From Bradyrhizobium sp. CCBAU 53421 (GTDB taxonomy: Bacteria > Pseudomonadota > Alphaproteobacteria > Rhizobiales > Xanthobacteraceae): 64,000 nt of DNA. The translations under genes and the position numbers were made by a program. The number at the start of each line of letters is the position of its first letter. The first letter of the stretch is position 1. Under the pieces are notes generated by a model, which ran no database searches, was not told where the DNA came from, and saw only the letters and a list, made by a program, of their open reading frames with translations. Positions 16,481-24,113 of the stretch are shown piece after piece. The stretch spans positions 744,001 through 808,000 of the forward strand of contig NZ_CP030047.1 of the NCBI RefSeq assembly GCF_015291625.1, given 5' to 3'.

Positions 16481-18228
16481 CCGTGCCTCGCAATGCCGAG
16501 ATTGTCCTCGACGCCTTTCAGGGTCACGCCCGGTTCGTCGCGGTTCGGCGGCCGGCCGGAGCGCAGGTGCCTCGCCACGACATCCCAGATCGGTGCGCCG
16601 TTCTGCTGGTTGACCGAGGCCCAGCCCGCGACCTTGTAGTGCTTGCCGGCTTCGAGATGCTTGCCGTTGCCGAGCTTCAGCTCGGAGATGCGCTTGCCGA
16701 CATTCTCGCCCGGCGTGCAGGTATAGGCGAGGCCGCCGACGCGAACCATGTCGCCGCCCTGCTGATAATAGGGATCGGCGTTGAACAGATTGTCGCAGAC
16801 GTCTTCCAGCACATCCTTGATCTGGCTGCCGGTCATTGTCGCGACGTAGGTCTCGGGATAGGTGATCGCGGTTTCCGACAGCACGTCTTCCATGGTCAGC
16901 GGCTGGCCGGCCAGCGTGGTGAGGCCCCAGCGGAAGCCGGGCGACAGCGCAATCTCGGCGTTGAGCTCGTTCAGCAGCGCGTCGCAGATCAGCTGGTCGA
17001 CGGTGCCGGAGAAATTGCCGCGTCGGTAGAGCAGGCGGTCGGCCGTGCCGAGCTTGTCGCTCCATTCGTCGACATGCGGATCGCGCATCTTGTCGATCAG
17101 CGTCTGCATCGCCGGATCGGGCTTCAGGAGCTCGGCAAAAACCGGCAGCAGCCGGTAGCGGATATTGGCGACCTTGCCCTTGGCGAGGTCGAGATCGAGT
17201 ACGCCGATGAACTTGCCGTTGGAGCCGGCATTGGTGACCAGCGTGACGCCGCCGGGATTGGTCACGGTGATCGGGATCGGGATCGCGTCGTGGGTGTGGC
17301 CGCCGAGGATGACGTCGATGCCGGTGACGCGGCCGGCGAGTTTGAGGTCGACGTCCATGCCGTTATGCGACAGCAGGATCACCGCCTCGACCTTGTCGTT
17401 GTTGCGATGGCTATCGACGAGCTTCTGCAGCTCGTCGTCGCGGATGCCGAACTTCCAGTCCGGCGTGAAGCGCTTGGGGTGCGCGATCGGCACATAGGGG
17501 AAGGCCTGGCCGATGATTGCGACGCGGTGGCCGCCGATCTCCTTGATGATAGACGGCTTGAACACCCGCCCCGAGGCCGGATCGAACGCCTTGGCGTCGT
17601 TGAACGCGGCCTCCTCGGTCAGGAACACGTTCTGCGCCAAAAACTCGCCCTTGAAGCGGGAGAGGTTGTCGCGCAGCACCTGTTCGCCATAGGTGAACTC
17701 CCAATGCCCGGTCATCGCCTCGATGCCGAGCAGATTGGCGGCCTCCACCATGTCGGCGCCGTTCATGGCGTGGGCGAGCCCTGAGCCCTGCCAGAGGTCG
17801 CCGCCGTCGAGCAGGATCGAGCGCTTCTCGCCGACATCGGCGCGCAGCTTGTCGACCAGCGTCTTCAGATGAGCAAAGCCGCCGAGCCGGCCGAAGCGGA
17901 CGGCGGCCTTCTCGAACTCGACACAGGTAAAGGCATAGGCGTCGGCGCTGTCGGGCCGGATGCCGAAGCGGTCGAGGAACGCCTTGCCCACCAGATGCGG
18001 CGGCTGGCCGGCCATCGCGCCGACCCCGATATTGACGCCGGGCTCGCGGAAGAACACCGGCCTCAGCTGCGCATGCGTGTCCGTGATGTGCAGGATGCGG
18101 GCGTTGCCGAAGCGTTCGAGGTCGTAGACGCTCGCGGTATCGGCGCCGCGCGCAAGGCGGGGCAGGCCGGCCGCAAGCGCAGCTGTAGCCGAAGCTCTCA
18201 GGAAATCCCGGCGGCGGATGATCATCAC
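16477..18228 (-). CDS. soxB: Thiosulfohydrolase SoxB
   Basis: 583 residues, close to the usual SoxB size. A Tat signal (RRRDFLRASATAALAAG) is at the N-terminus, fitting export of a folded manganese enzyme. The calcineurin-like phosphoesterase part shows HITDTHAQ (about 46-53), DGGDLWQGSG, GHWEFTYG and GGHTHD, which carry the dinuclear metal ligands. The C-terminal 5'-nucleotidase-like domain follows. SoxB hydrolyses the sulfate group from the sulfur substrate carried on SoxY. Upstream lies the SoxXA-binding protein gene, and downstream the overlapping DsrE-like gene. Confidence 0.96.
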   Translation of the reverse strand: MMIIRRRDFLRASATAALAAGLPRLARGADTASVYDLERFGNARILHITDTHAQLRPVFFREPGVNIGVGAMAGQPPHLVGKAFLDRFGIRPDSADAYAFTCVEFEKAAVRFGRLGGFAHLKTLVDKLRADVGEKRSILLDGGDLWQGSGLAHAMNGADMVEAANLLGIEAMTGHWEFTYGEQVLRDNLSRFKGEFLAQNVFLTEEAAFNDAKAFDPASGRVFKPSIIKEIGGHRVAIIGQAFPYVPIAHPKRFTPDWKFGIRDDELQKLVDSHRNNDKVEAVILLSHNGMDVDLKLAGRVTGIDVILGGHTHDAIPIPITVTNPGGVTLVTNAGSNGKFIGVLDLDLAKGKVANIRYRLLPVFAELLKPDPAMQTLIDKMRDPHVDEWSDKLGTADRLLYRRGNFSGTVDQLICDALLNELNAEIALSPGFRWGLTTLAGQPLTMEDVLSETAITYPETYVATMTGSQIKDVLEDVCDNLFNADPYYQQGGDMVRVGGLAYTCTPGENVGKRISELKLGNGKHLEAGKHYKVAGWASVNQQNGAPIWDVVARHLRSGRPPNRDEPGVTLKGVEDNLGIARHG

Positions 18229-18261
18229 TCTCTCCGCGCGGCCCCCGAGGCCAGCGCGCCT

Positions 18262-18576
18262 TTAACGAACTTCCATGTCCTTCCAGCGTTCCTTTTCGCT
18301 GGTGGCCTGGAAGATCGATGCCTTTGCCAGCGCCTCGGCCTCCTTGGCCTGGGCGACTGCGGTGTCGAAATCACCAGCCTCACCGGCCTTTTTTGCGGCG
18401 GCGAGGGTCGAAGCGGTGGTGGTCCACTGGTTGCGCAGGCTGCCGGCCTCCTTGTTGGCGGCTTCGGCCGCGGCATACGCCGCCTTGTAGTCGGCTTCGG
18501 AGGCGGCAAGCGCGCCGGTTGCCGTCGCGATCAGCAGGGCCGATGCAGCGAGGATGGCTCTCATGACCGGGTTCAT
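18262..18576 (-). CDS. Small exported SoxXA-binding protein (SoxK-like)
   Basis: A 104-residue protein starting at an ATG that overlaps the soxA stop (ATGA at 18573-18576). It has a signal peptide (VMRAILAASALLIATATGALA) and a short mature helical domain very rich in Ala, Glu and Lys (SEADYKAAYAAAEAANKEAG ... FDTAVAQAKEAEALAKAS). Small proteins of this type between soxA and soxB bind the SoxXA cytochrome and raise its activity. The call rests on position, size and composition; no catalytic motif is expected. Two amphipathic helices are likely. Confidence 0.75.
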   Translation of the reverse strand: MNPVMRAILAASALLIATATGALAASEADYKAAYAAAEAANKEAGSLRNQWTTTASTLAAAKKAGEAGDFDTAVAQAKEAEALAKASIFQATSEKERWKDMEVR

Positions 18577-19433
18577 GGCCGTGCTCCCGGCCCCGAAATC
18601 GGCAGGCCATTGCTGACATAGGACAAATAGTATTCGAGGTTGCGATACTCGTCGTCCTGCGGATTGAGCGGCACGCCGCGGATCTGGCTGTTGCAGGTGG
18701 TGAAGCGGCGGCTGGTCGTGCCCATGCCCGACCATTCCGAGCGGTAGATCGGCATCGCGTTCAAAATGCCGAGCGCCGGCGCCAGCACCTCGGCGCGAAT
18801 CCGCTCGCCCGGGCTCTGGATGTGGCAGGTGGCGCAGGAGAAATTGAGCTGGCCGCGGCGGGTGTAGAAATACTCCTTGCCCTTCTGATAGGCCTCCAGC
18901 GCGCGCGGATCGTTCGGGATCTTGATATCCATCGGCTTGCCGCGCGAGGTGAAGGCCATGTAGGCGGTGAGCGCCGCCATGTCGTCCTTCACATAGGAGA
19001 ACGGCGCCTCGCCATTGGCCTCGCGACAGCGGTTGAGTGCGAGCTCGAGCGTGACGACCTTGCCTTCCTTCTCGTCGAAATAGGGATAGTTCTGGCGGAT
19101 GCCGATGCCCTGGTTCGGGAAGCAGTCGGCGTAGGTCTTGCCGTTCTTGAACGGCGTCGAGAACATCTCCTTGCCGGCTTCGAGCGAGAACTCGTAGGGC
19201 GGAAACTGCTCCTTCTCTTCCCACTGCTTGTGCAGGTCCTCATTCATCGAATAGGGACCGTTGACGAAATCCTCGGGCTTCAGCTTGGGGAATTTATTCG
19301 TGAAGAACTTCTGGAACGCGGCCTTGTCGGCGGCGGGATCGACGCTGTCGGCCGCGCGCGCAGCTGGTGCGAGCGCCAGCACGCCAAGCGCGAGCGAGGC
19401 AATTGCTGCGCTAATTGCGAAGCGCCGCGTCAT
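18573..19433 (-). CDS. soxA: Sulfur oxidation c-type cytochrome SoxA
   Basis: A 286-residue periplasmic cytochrome. The signal peptide ends near APAARAA. One haem site, CATCH, lies at 200-204, and the characteristic ligand cysteine is C247 in RFTTCNSQIRG. In known SoxA this cysteine becomes a persulfide haem ligand at the site where thiosulfate is joined to SoxY. Two further cysteines (C104 and C136) could form the disulfide seen in place of the N-terminal haem, so this is a mono-haem SoxA. It forms a complex with SoxX. Its start overlaps the soxZ stop. Confidence 0.96.
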   Translation of the reverse strand: MTRRFAISAAIASLALGVLALAPAARAADSVDPAADKAAFQKFFTNKFPKLKPEDFVNGPYSMNEDLHKQWEEKEQFPPYEFSLEAGKEMFSTPFKNGKTYADCFPNQGIGIRQNYPYFDEKEGKVVTLELALNRCREANGEAPFSYVKDDMAALTAYMAFTSRGKPMDIKIPNDPRALEAYQKGKEYFYTRRGQLNFSCATCHIQSPGERIRAEVLAPALGILNAMPIYRSEWSGMGTTSRRFTTCNSQIRGVPLNPQDDEYRNLEYYLSYVSNGLPISGPGARP

Positions 19434-19741
19434 TGAATCTTCGCCGTGGTGGTATCGGTCGCGCCCTTGTTGTCGACCCAGCTGACCTTCAGATCGTCGC
19501 CCTTCTTGCCGCCCTTGAAGGCGAACTTGACGTAAGGGTCCTTGGAGACGCCGCCGCCCCAGTCGGCGACGAACACCGGCTTGCCGTCATACTCGAAGGT
19601 CAGCTGCTGGATGAAATGCGGCGGGATGATCTCGCCCTTGGCGTCCTTGACGAAGCCGGAATCCATCGGATGCTGGATCAGCGCCTGCACCTCGGTGGTG
19701 TCGCCGCTTGACGTGGCGCGCACGCGAATGCTCGATGCCAT
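19430..19741 (-). CDS. soxZ: Thiosulfate oxidation carrier complex protein SoxZ
   Basis: 103 residues with no signal peptide, as expected because SoxZ is co-exported with SoxY. The immunoglobulin-like sequence includes TEVQALIQHPMDSGF (about 16-30), IIPPHFIQQLTFEYDGKPV and WGGGVSKDPYVKFAFKG, all typical of SoxZ. It pairs with SoxY to form the carrier on which sulfur intermediates travel. Its gene lies 22 bases after soxY and overlaps soxA by four bases. Confidence 0.96.
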   Translation of the reverse strand: MASSIRVRATSSGDTTEVQALIQHPMDSGFVKDAKGEIIPPHFIQQLTFEYDGKPVFVADWGGGVSKDPYVKFAFKGGKKGDDLKVSWVDNKGATDTTTAKIQ

Positions 19742-19763
19742 CTTGATTGTCCCTTGATTGAAC

Positions 19764-20258
19764 TCAGCCGCCGCAGCCGCCGACGGTGACCTTGATTTCC
19801 TTGCTTGCGCTGTAGAGCTTGCCGCCGGCCTCGACGATCACGGTGACGTTGCTGGTCTTGGCCATCTTGATGCGGTTGGCGACGCTCGGCAGCGTGCCGG
19901 CGGGAATCTTGTATGAGGCAATCAGCGAGATCGGGTTCTCGCTCACCAGGAACGAGATCGAGGTGACGTCTGATAGCGTCGTGGTGGCGGAGATCGGCAC
20001 CACCGCGCCGTTCTCGGCGATCTCGGGTGCGTCCATCTTGACCTTGTCCGACGGCTCGGCGGTCTTGCCATAGAGCGCCTTGATCGCATCGGCCTCGTTC
20101 TTCTGCTTGAACGCCTCTTCCGGATATTTGTCGTTGGCGGCGGCGAGCGCCCGCGGCACGTCGAACGGAATAACGCCAAGGCCGATCAGCGCGGCGACGC
20201 CCGCGCCCTTCAACACCAGGCGGCGGTTCGTCAAGAATTCGCTGGTCGTGATGTTCAT
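19764..20258 (-). CDS. soxY: Thiosulfate oxidation carrier protein SoxY
   Basis: The ATG at 20258 is used because GAGGAG lies at proper distance and the upstream frame has no conserved sequence; this gives 164 residues. A Tat-like signal (NRRLVLKGAGVAALIGLG) precedes the mature protein. The last residues, VTVGGCGG, form the flexible arm whose cysteine carries covalently bound sulfur intermediates through the SoxXA, SoxB and SoxCD reactions. The gene lies 32 bases after soxX. Confidence 0.96.
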   Translation of the reverse strand: MNITTSEFLTNRRLVLKGAGVAALIGLGVIPFDVPRALAAANDKYPEEAFKQKNEADAIKALYGKTAEPSDKVKMDAPEIAENGAVVPISATTTLSDVTSISFLVSENPISLIASYKIPAGTLPSVANRIKMAKTSNVTVIVEAGGKLYSASKEIKVTVGGCGG

Positions 20259-20290
20259 CGAAAAAATCTCCTCAAGCTGATGTCGCCGCG

Positions 20291-20638
20291 TCACAGCGTC
20301 TGCAGGAAGTCCACCACCGCGTCGATTTCCTTCTCGCTCAGAATCCGGTTGCGGCCGAACGGCGGCATCATGGTCTGCGGGTTGCGCTTGGTCTCGTCGG
20401 TCACGATCGCGATCAGCTCGTTGCGGCTGTATTTCGCCTTCAGGCCGGTCAATTCGGGGCCGATCGTGCCGGGCAGGTCGCCGCCCTTGATGACATGGCA
20501 GGTCAGGCAGTTGCCCTTGCCGCGGTCGAAGGCGAGCTTCTGGCCCTCGGCGGCGGATTGGCCCTGCGCGGGCGCGGCCATGGCGGTGCCCGCCAGCAGC
20601 GCCAGGACGAAGGCTGGCTTGGAGAAAGTGGCGATCAA
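20291..20638 (-). CDS. soxX: Sulfur oxidation c-type cytochrome SoxX
   Basis: A single-haem cytochrome. The TTG at 20638 gives the signal peptide MIATFSKPAFVLALLAGTAMAAPAQG and a 115-residue precursor. An upstream in-frame ATG at 20716 would put 26 unlikely residues before the signal. The haem motif CLTCH lies about 44 residues into the TTG-started protein, and the methionine ligand is in QTMMPPFGRN. SoxX accepts electrons from SoxA. It is the first gene of the sox unit, so the operon promoter should lie in 20640-20970. Confidence 0.93.
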   Translation of the reverse strand: MIATFSKPAFVLALLAGTAMAAPAQGQSAAEGQKLAFDRGKGNCLTCHVIKGGDLPGTIGPELTGLKAKYSRNELIAIVTDETKRNPQTMMPPFGRNRILSEKEIDAVVDFLQTL

Positions 20639-20969
20639 GGACGTTTCCCGGGCTTCAATCTCGATGATCCCATCGCAATATAGAGAGTGGAAAGCACAAA
20701 GGCTATCGGCTGGCAATGTGGAGAATAGGCGTGTTGCGACGGGGTTAATGTGCTTTAGCGAATGTCCGCAGACACGAAATTGCGCCCGTCACCCTGAGGT
20801 GCGAGCAGAGCGAGCCTCGAAGGGTCGACGGCCCGACCGTAGCCGATTCATCCTTCGAGGCTCGCAAGAGCTCGCACGTCAGGATGACGGATTTGGCAGT
20901 ATCGCCGTCCGGTTCCGCTTTTGCGGCTTGCGGCTGCACGGTCTACATACGGCTAACAGGAGAAGCGCG
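20639..20969. other. Intergenic region between soxX and the DUF938 methyltransferase gene
   Basis: About 330 bases between divergent genes. Bases 20785-20890 are a family A repeat. The part next to soxX (20640-20780) is more AT-rich than its surroundings and should hold the sox promoter, but I cannot identify a convincing -35/-10 pair or regulator site. No sox regulator gene is nearby. Confidence 0.6.
20785..20890. repeat. Dispersed repeat, family A
   Basis: An inverted repeat starting CCCGTCACCCTGAGGTGCGA and ending TCGCACGTCAGGATGACGG. It has the same arms as the copy that carries the IS. Confidence 0.75.
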
Positions 20970-21659
20970 GTGGCGGAGTTCGTGGTGGAGTTCGGCAAGG
21001 ACGGCAGACCGGTCGAGCCGGACGGGCGGCTCGATGCGGCAGCATTCCACCGCAATCACCTGCCGATCTGGGCGGTCCTGAAGAATTACCTCGCCGGCCA
21101 ATCCGGCGATGTGCTGGAGGTGGGCAGTGGCACGGGCCAGCACGTCGTCTATTTCGCCGGCCAGGCGCCGGATATCATTTGGTGGCCGAGCGACCTCCAT
21201 GCCGCGCATCTGCGCAGCATCGAAGCCTGGCGCGCGCATGCCGCCCTTCGCAACATCCGGCCGCCGCAGCCGATCGATCTGTCCGATCCGGCCTGGTCGC
21301 CCGTGTCGCAGGGCGGCAAAGGTCCGGACAAACTGCTCGCGATCTTCTGCGCCAATGTGATCCACATCGCGCCGTGGCGTGTGGCCGAGGGCCTGTTCGC
21401 CGGCGCCGCGCGACATCTGCGCGCCGACGGCCGGCTGTTCCTCTACGGCCCGTTCAAGCGCGGCGGCAAGCACACCGCGCTCAGCAATGCCGTGTTCGAT
21501 ACGTCCTTGCGCGAACGCGACGCCGAATGGGGCGTGCGCGATATCGCCGATGTCGAGGCGCTCGCGGAAGGCGTCGGGCTGAAGCTCGCCGGCAGCTTCG
21601 AGATGCCAGCCAACAACATGATCCTGATGTTTGTCCGGAAGGATGGCGCGCAATCGTAG
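20970..21659 (+). CDS. DUF938-family SAM-dependent methyltransferase
   Basis: A GTG at 20970 preceded by AGGAGA begins a 229-residue protein. The N-terminal part (RLDAAAFHRNHLPIWAVLKNYL) and the SAM-binding glycine loop VLEVGSGTGQHVVYFA (about 49-64) are followed by WWPSDLHAAHLRSIEAW and CANVIHIAPWRVAEGLF, the usual DUF938 pattern. It should transfer a methyl group from SAM, but the acceptor is unknown for the family. It diverges from soxX; no sequence sign links it to sulfur metabolism. Confidence 0.88.
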   Translation: MAEFVVEFGKDGRPVEPDGRLDAAAFHRNHLPIWAVLKNYLAGQSGDVLEVGSGTGQHVVYFAGQAPDIIWWPSDLHAAHLRSIEAWRAHAALRNIRPPQPIDLSDPAWSPVSQGGKGPDKLLAIFCANVIHIAPWRVAEGLFAGAARHLRADGRLFLYGPFKRGGKHTALSNAVFDTSLRERDAEWGVRDIADVEALAEGVGLKLAGSFEMPANNMILMFVRKDGAQS

Positions 21660-21762
21660 GGTGGATTAGCCGACCGCGTCCGCCGTAGCGCACGCGCGAC
21701 GGCGGAAGGCGCAATCCACCGCCGCCGCATAATGGCGGGTTACGCTTCTAACCCGCCCTACA
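21656..21762. repeat. Dispersed palindromic repeat (GTAGGGTGGATTAG...AACCCGCCCTAC type)
   Basis: Intergenic repeat with ends GTAGGGTGG and CCGCCCTAC and internal arms GCGCACGCGCGACGGCGG and CAATCCACCGCCGCC. It begins at the stop codon of the DUF938 gene and may help end its transcript. Confidence 0.55.
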
Positions 21763-21855
21763 AAGCCGTGATCGATCGGCTACTAGCCGGCCACCACCAT
21801 CCGTCCCGAGGGTCCATTGCGCGGTCTCCCCACGATCGGCGCGTTGTGTGATTTG

Positions 21856-21871
21856 ACACACTGAAGTGTGT
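21856..21871. promoter_or_regulatory. Palindromic operator upstream of hicB-like gene
   Basis: A perfect inverted repeat, ACACACT-GA-AGTGTGT, overlaps a TTGACA hexamer (21853-21858), with TAGCAT at 21878-21883 as a possible -10. It lies about 35 bases before the gene start. HicB antitoxins bind such palindromes through their ribbon-helix-helix domain, so this is probably an autoregulatory site. Confidence 0.65.
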
Positions 21872-21904
21872 GTGAAATAGCATACTCCGACGACGGAGGC
21901 CAGA

Positions 21905-22402
21905 ATGACGAGACGGCTTTATCCGGCCGTGCTGGAGCGCGGTCCGCGCGGCGCGTTCGGGGCGTGGTTTCCCGACTTTCCCGGGTGCGTCGCCGGCGGC
22001 AAGTCGCAGGAGGAGGCGATCGAGCGTGCCGAGCATGCGCTGGCGCAGTCGGTCGACGGCTGGGTCGAGCAGGGTCACGCGCTGCCGGAGCCGACGCCGA
22101 TCGAGCGGATCGTGCCGCCGAAGGGCTCCGACGTTGCCGCGTTCTTCATGGTCGGCGTCGATCCGCCCGATCCGTCCGAGCGCGTCAACGTCTATCTCCC
22201 GAAAAGCCTGATCGCGCGCATCGACAAGCGCGCCGCCGAGCTCGGCATGAGCCGTTCGAGCTTCTTCGGCTTTGCGAGCTCGCTGGCGCTCGAATGGCCG
22301 GGCGGCTATCCGCGCGGCGCCCCGATCGCGCCGCGCTCCAAGGTGCACAAGACCGGCGCGCTGCGCGCCGAGAAACGGCCGGGCAAGAAGCCTGTGCGGT
22401 AG
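21905..22402 (+). CDS. HicB-family antitoxin-like protein (orphan)
   Basis: A 165-residue protein. The N-terminal half is a HicB-type partial RNase H fold (YPAVLERGPRGAFGAWFPDFPGCVAGG, then SQEEAIERAEHAL). The C-terminal part (about 95-125) is a ribbon-helix-helix DNA-binding region (ERVNVYLPKSLIARIDKRAA, then MSRSSFF). A basic tail follows. HicB normally neutralises a HicA mRNA interferase, but no HicA-sized gene lies on either side: upstream is a repeat plus operator and downstream another repeat. It may act alone as a regulator or on a distant HicA. Confidence 0.82.
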   Translation: MTRRLYPAVLERGPRGAFGAWFPDFPGCVAGGKSQEEAIERAEHALAQSVDGWVEQGHALPEPTPIERIVPPKGSDVAAFFMVGVDPPDPSERVNVYLPKSLIARIDKRAAELGMSRSSFFGFASSLALEWPGGYPRGAPIAPRSKVHKTGALRAEKRPGKKPVR

Positions 22403-22423
22403 GTGCTCTCGCCAAGCTCTACC

Positions 22424-22529
22424 CCCGTCACCCCGAGGAGGCCGCAACGCGGCCGTCTCGAAGGGTCGACGGCCCGACCGGTGGCCGTGCATCCTTCGAG
22501 ACGCGCTACGCGCTCCTCAGGATGACGGG
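22424..22529. repeat. Dispersed repeat, family A
   Basis: An inverted repeat starting CCCGTCACCCCGAGGAGGCC and ending CGCGCTCCTCAGGATGACGG. It sits between the HicB-like gene and the first MFS gene; the rest of that gap shows nothing recognisable. Confidence 0.75.
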
Positions 22530-22695
22530 ACTGATAGAAGTGTCGGGCTGCCGTGATGTCACTCTAGATCACGCGATCTCGTGTGCGCCTCCTGCATGGC
22601 GTACGCCCGTTTGCGCCGGTTGATCGGCCTCGACCCGCTCTCCATAGTGCGCCCGATTTGGGGGCTCCCGCCGGGGCTTCAGGGCGGGACTGCCG

Positions 22696-23940
22696 ATGAT
22701 CGACGTGACAGCTGCGGATGAGGCGAGCGACGACGCGCGGGCGCGCAGCAATGTGTGGCGGCTTGCGGCGGCGCAGGCGCTGACCGGCGCCAATTCGGCC
22801 GTGATCTTCGCCACCGGTTCGATCGTCGGCGCGACGCTGGCGCCAGACATCTCGCTCGCGACGGTGCCGCTCTCGATGTATGTGCTCGGGCTTGCCGCCG
22901 GCACGCTGCCGACCGGCGCGATCTCGCGCGCCTATGGTAGGCGCGTCGCCTTCATCGTCGGCACCTTCTGCGGCACGCTCACCGGCGCGCTCGGCGCCTG
23001 GGCGATCCTGCACTCGTCGTTCTGGCTGTTCTGCGGCGCGACCTTCCTCGGCGGGCTCTATGGCGCCGTCGCGCAGTCCTATCGCTTTGCCGCCGCCGAT
23101 GGCGCCAGCGTCGCGTTCCGGCCCAAGGCGGTGTCGTGGGTGATGGCCGGCGGCGTGTTCGCCGGCGTGCTCGGGCCGCAACTCGTGCAATGGACCATGG
23201 ACATCTGGCCGCCTTACCTGTTCGCATTCTCGTTTGTGATGCAGGCGCTGGTCGCACTGGTGGCGATGGCAGTGCTGTCGGGGGTCGACGCGCCGAAACC
23301 CGCGGCGGCGGATCTGCATGGCGGCCGCCCGCTGCTCGAGATCGCGAGACAACCGCGCTTCATCGCCGCGGCGCTGTGCGGCGTGATCGCCTATCCGATG
23401 ATGAACCTGGTGATGACCTCGGCGCCGCTCGCGATGAAGATGTGCGGGCTGTCGGTCAGCGATTCCAATTTCGGTATCCAGTGGCACATCGTGGCGATGT
23501 ACGGCCCGAGCTTCTTCACGGGCTCGCTGATCGCTCGGTTTGGCGCGCCTCGCATTGTCGCGCTCGGGCTGGCGCTGGAGGCGGTGGCCGCGATGATCGG
23601 GCTGTCCGGCATCACCGCACCGCACTTCTGGGCAACGCTGTTCGTGCTCGGGATCGGCTGGAACTTCGCGTTCGTCGGCGCCTCGGCGCTGGTGCTGGAA
23701 ACGCACCGGCCGCAGGAGCGCAACAAGGTGCAGGCATTCAACGATTTCCTGGTGTTCGGCATGATGGCGATCGGCTCGTTCTCATCGGGCCAGCTGCTCG
23801 CGCATTACGGCTGGAACGCCGTCAACATGGTGGTGTTTCCGCCGGTGCTGCTCGGGCTCGTCGTGCTATCGCTGGCCTCGTTCGCCAAGCGGCGCGCGAA
23901 ATTGCGTGCGGTGGAAGAAATCCCGGACCCGAGTATCTAA
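22696..23940 (+). CDS. MFS transporter
   Basis: A 414-residue inner-membrane protein with about twelve hydrophobic segments. The loop motif is GAISRAYGRRVAFIVG (about 75-90), an MFS motif A variant. The second half begins after a short polar loop (GVDAPKPAAADLHGG, about 196-210). It resembles uncharacterised multidrug or metabolite permeases; the substrate is unknown. It lies alone, 174 bases before another MFS gene, and the two are not close paralogues by eye. Confidence 0.85.
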   Translation: MIDVTAADEASDDARARSNVWRLAAAQALTGANSAVIFATGSIVGATLAPDISLATVPLSMYVLGLAAGTLPTGAISRAYGRRVAFIVGTFCGTLTGALGAWAILHSSFWLFCGATFLGGLYGAVAQSYRFAAADGASVAFRPKAVSWVMAGGVFAGVLGPQLVQWTMDIWPPYLFAFSFVMQALVALVAMAVLSGVDAPKPAAADLHGGRPLLEIARQPRFIAAALCGVIAYPMMNLVMTSAPLAMKMCGLSVSDSNFGIQWHIVAMYGPSFFTGSLIARFGAPRIVALGLALEAVAAMIGLSGITAPHFWATLFVLGIGWNFAFVGASALVLETHRPQERNKVQAFNDFLVFGMMAIGSFSSGQLLAHYGWNAVNMVVFPPVLLGLVVLSLASFAKRRAKLRAVEEIPDPSI

Positions 23941-23953
23941 GGCTCGTTGTTTG

Positions 23954-24000
23954 AGCATGGTCTGTTCGGAAAACCGCTTCGCACTTTTCCGGACCATGCT
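23954..24000. repeat. Short palindromic repeat (GCATGGTCTGTTCGGAAAA...GGACCATGC)
   Basis: A 47-bp inverted repeat with arms AGCATGGTC and GACCATGCT and inner arms CGGAAAA and TTTTCCG. This matches a very common Rhizobiales intergenic palindrome. It lies 14 bases after the stop of the first MFS gene and may act as a hairpin terminator. Confidence 0.7.
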
Positions 24001-24113
24001 GCTGCCAATTGCTGACACTTCGATCCGTTTCGAAGTGACCGGCTTGCACGGCTCCTTACATCGTGAGAACGGATAGATCCGGTCATGACGATGTCGGGAA
24101 GCAAGAGCAAGAA

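Noticed and set aside
20280..20969. Upstream extension of the DUF938 methyltransferase frame
   Set aside because: It runs antisense through soxX and a repeat. The GTG at 20970 has AGGAGA upstream and directly precedes the conserved N-terminus.
21660..21904. A possible HicA toxin gene upstream of the HicB-like gene
   Set aside because: The stretch is a dispersed repeat plus promoter/operator; no frame of about 60 codons with the HicA histidine motif was found on the plus strand.
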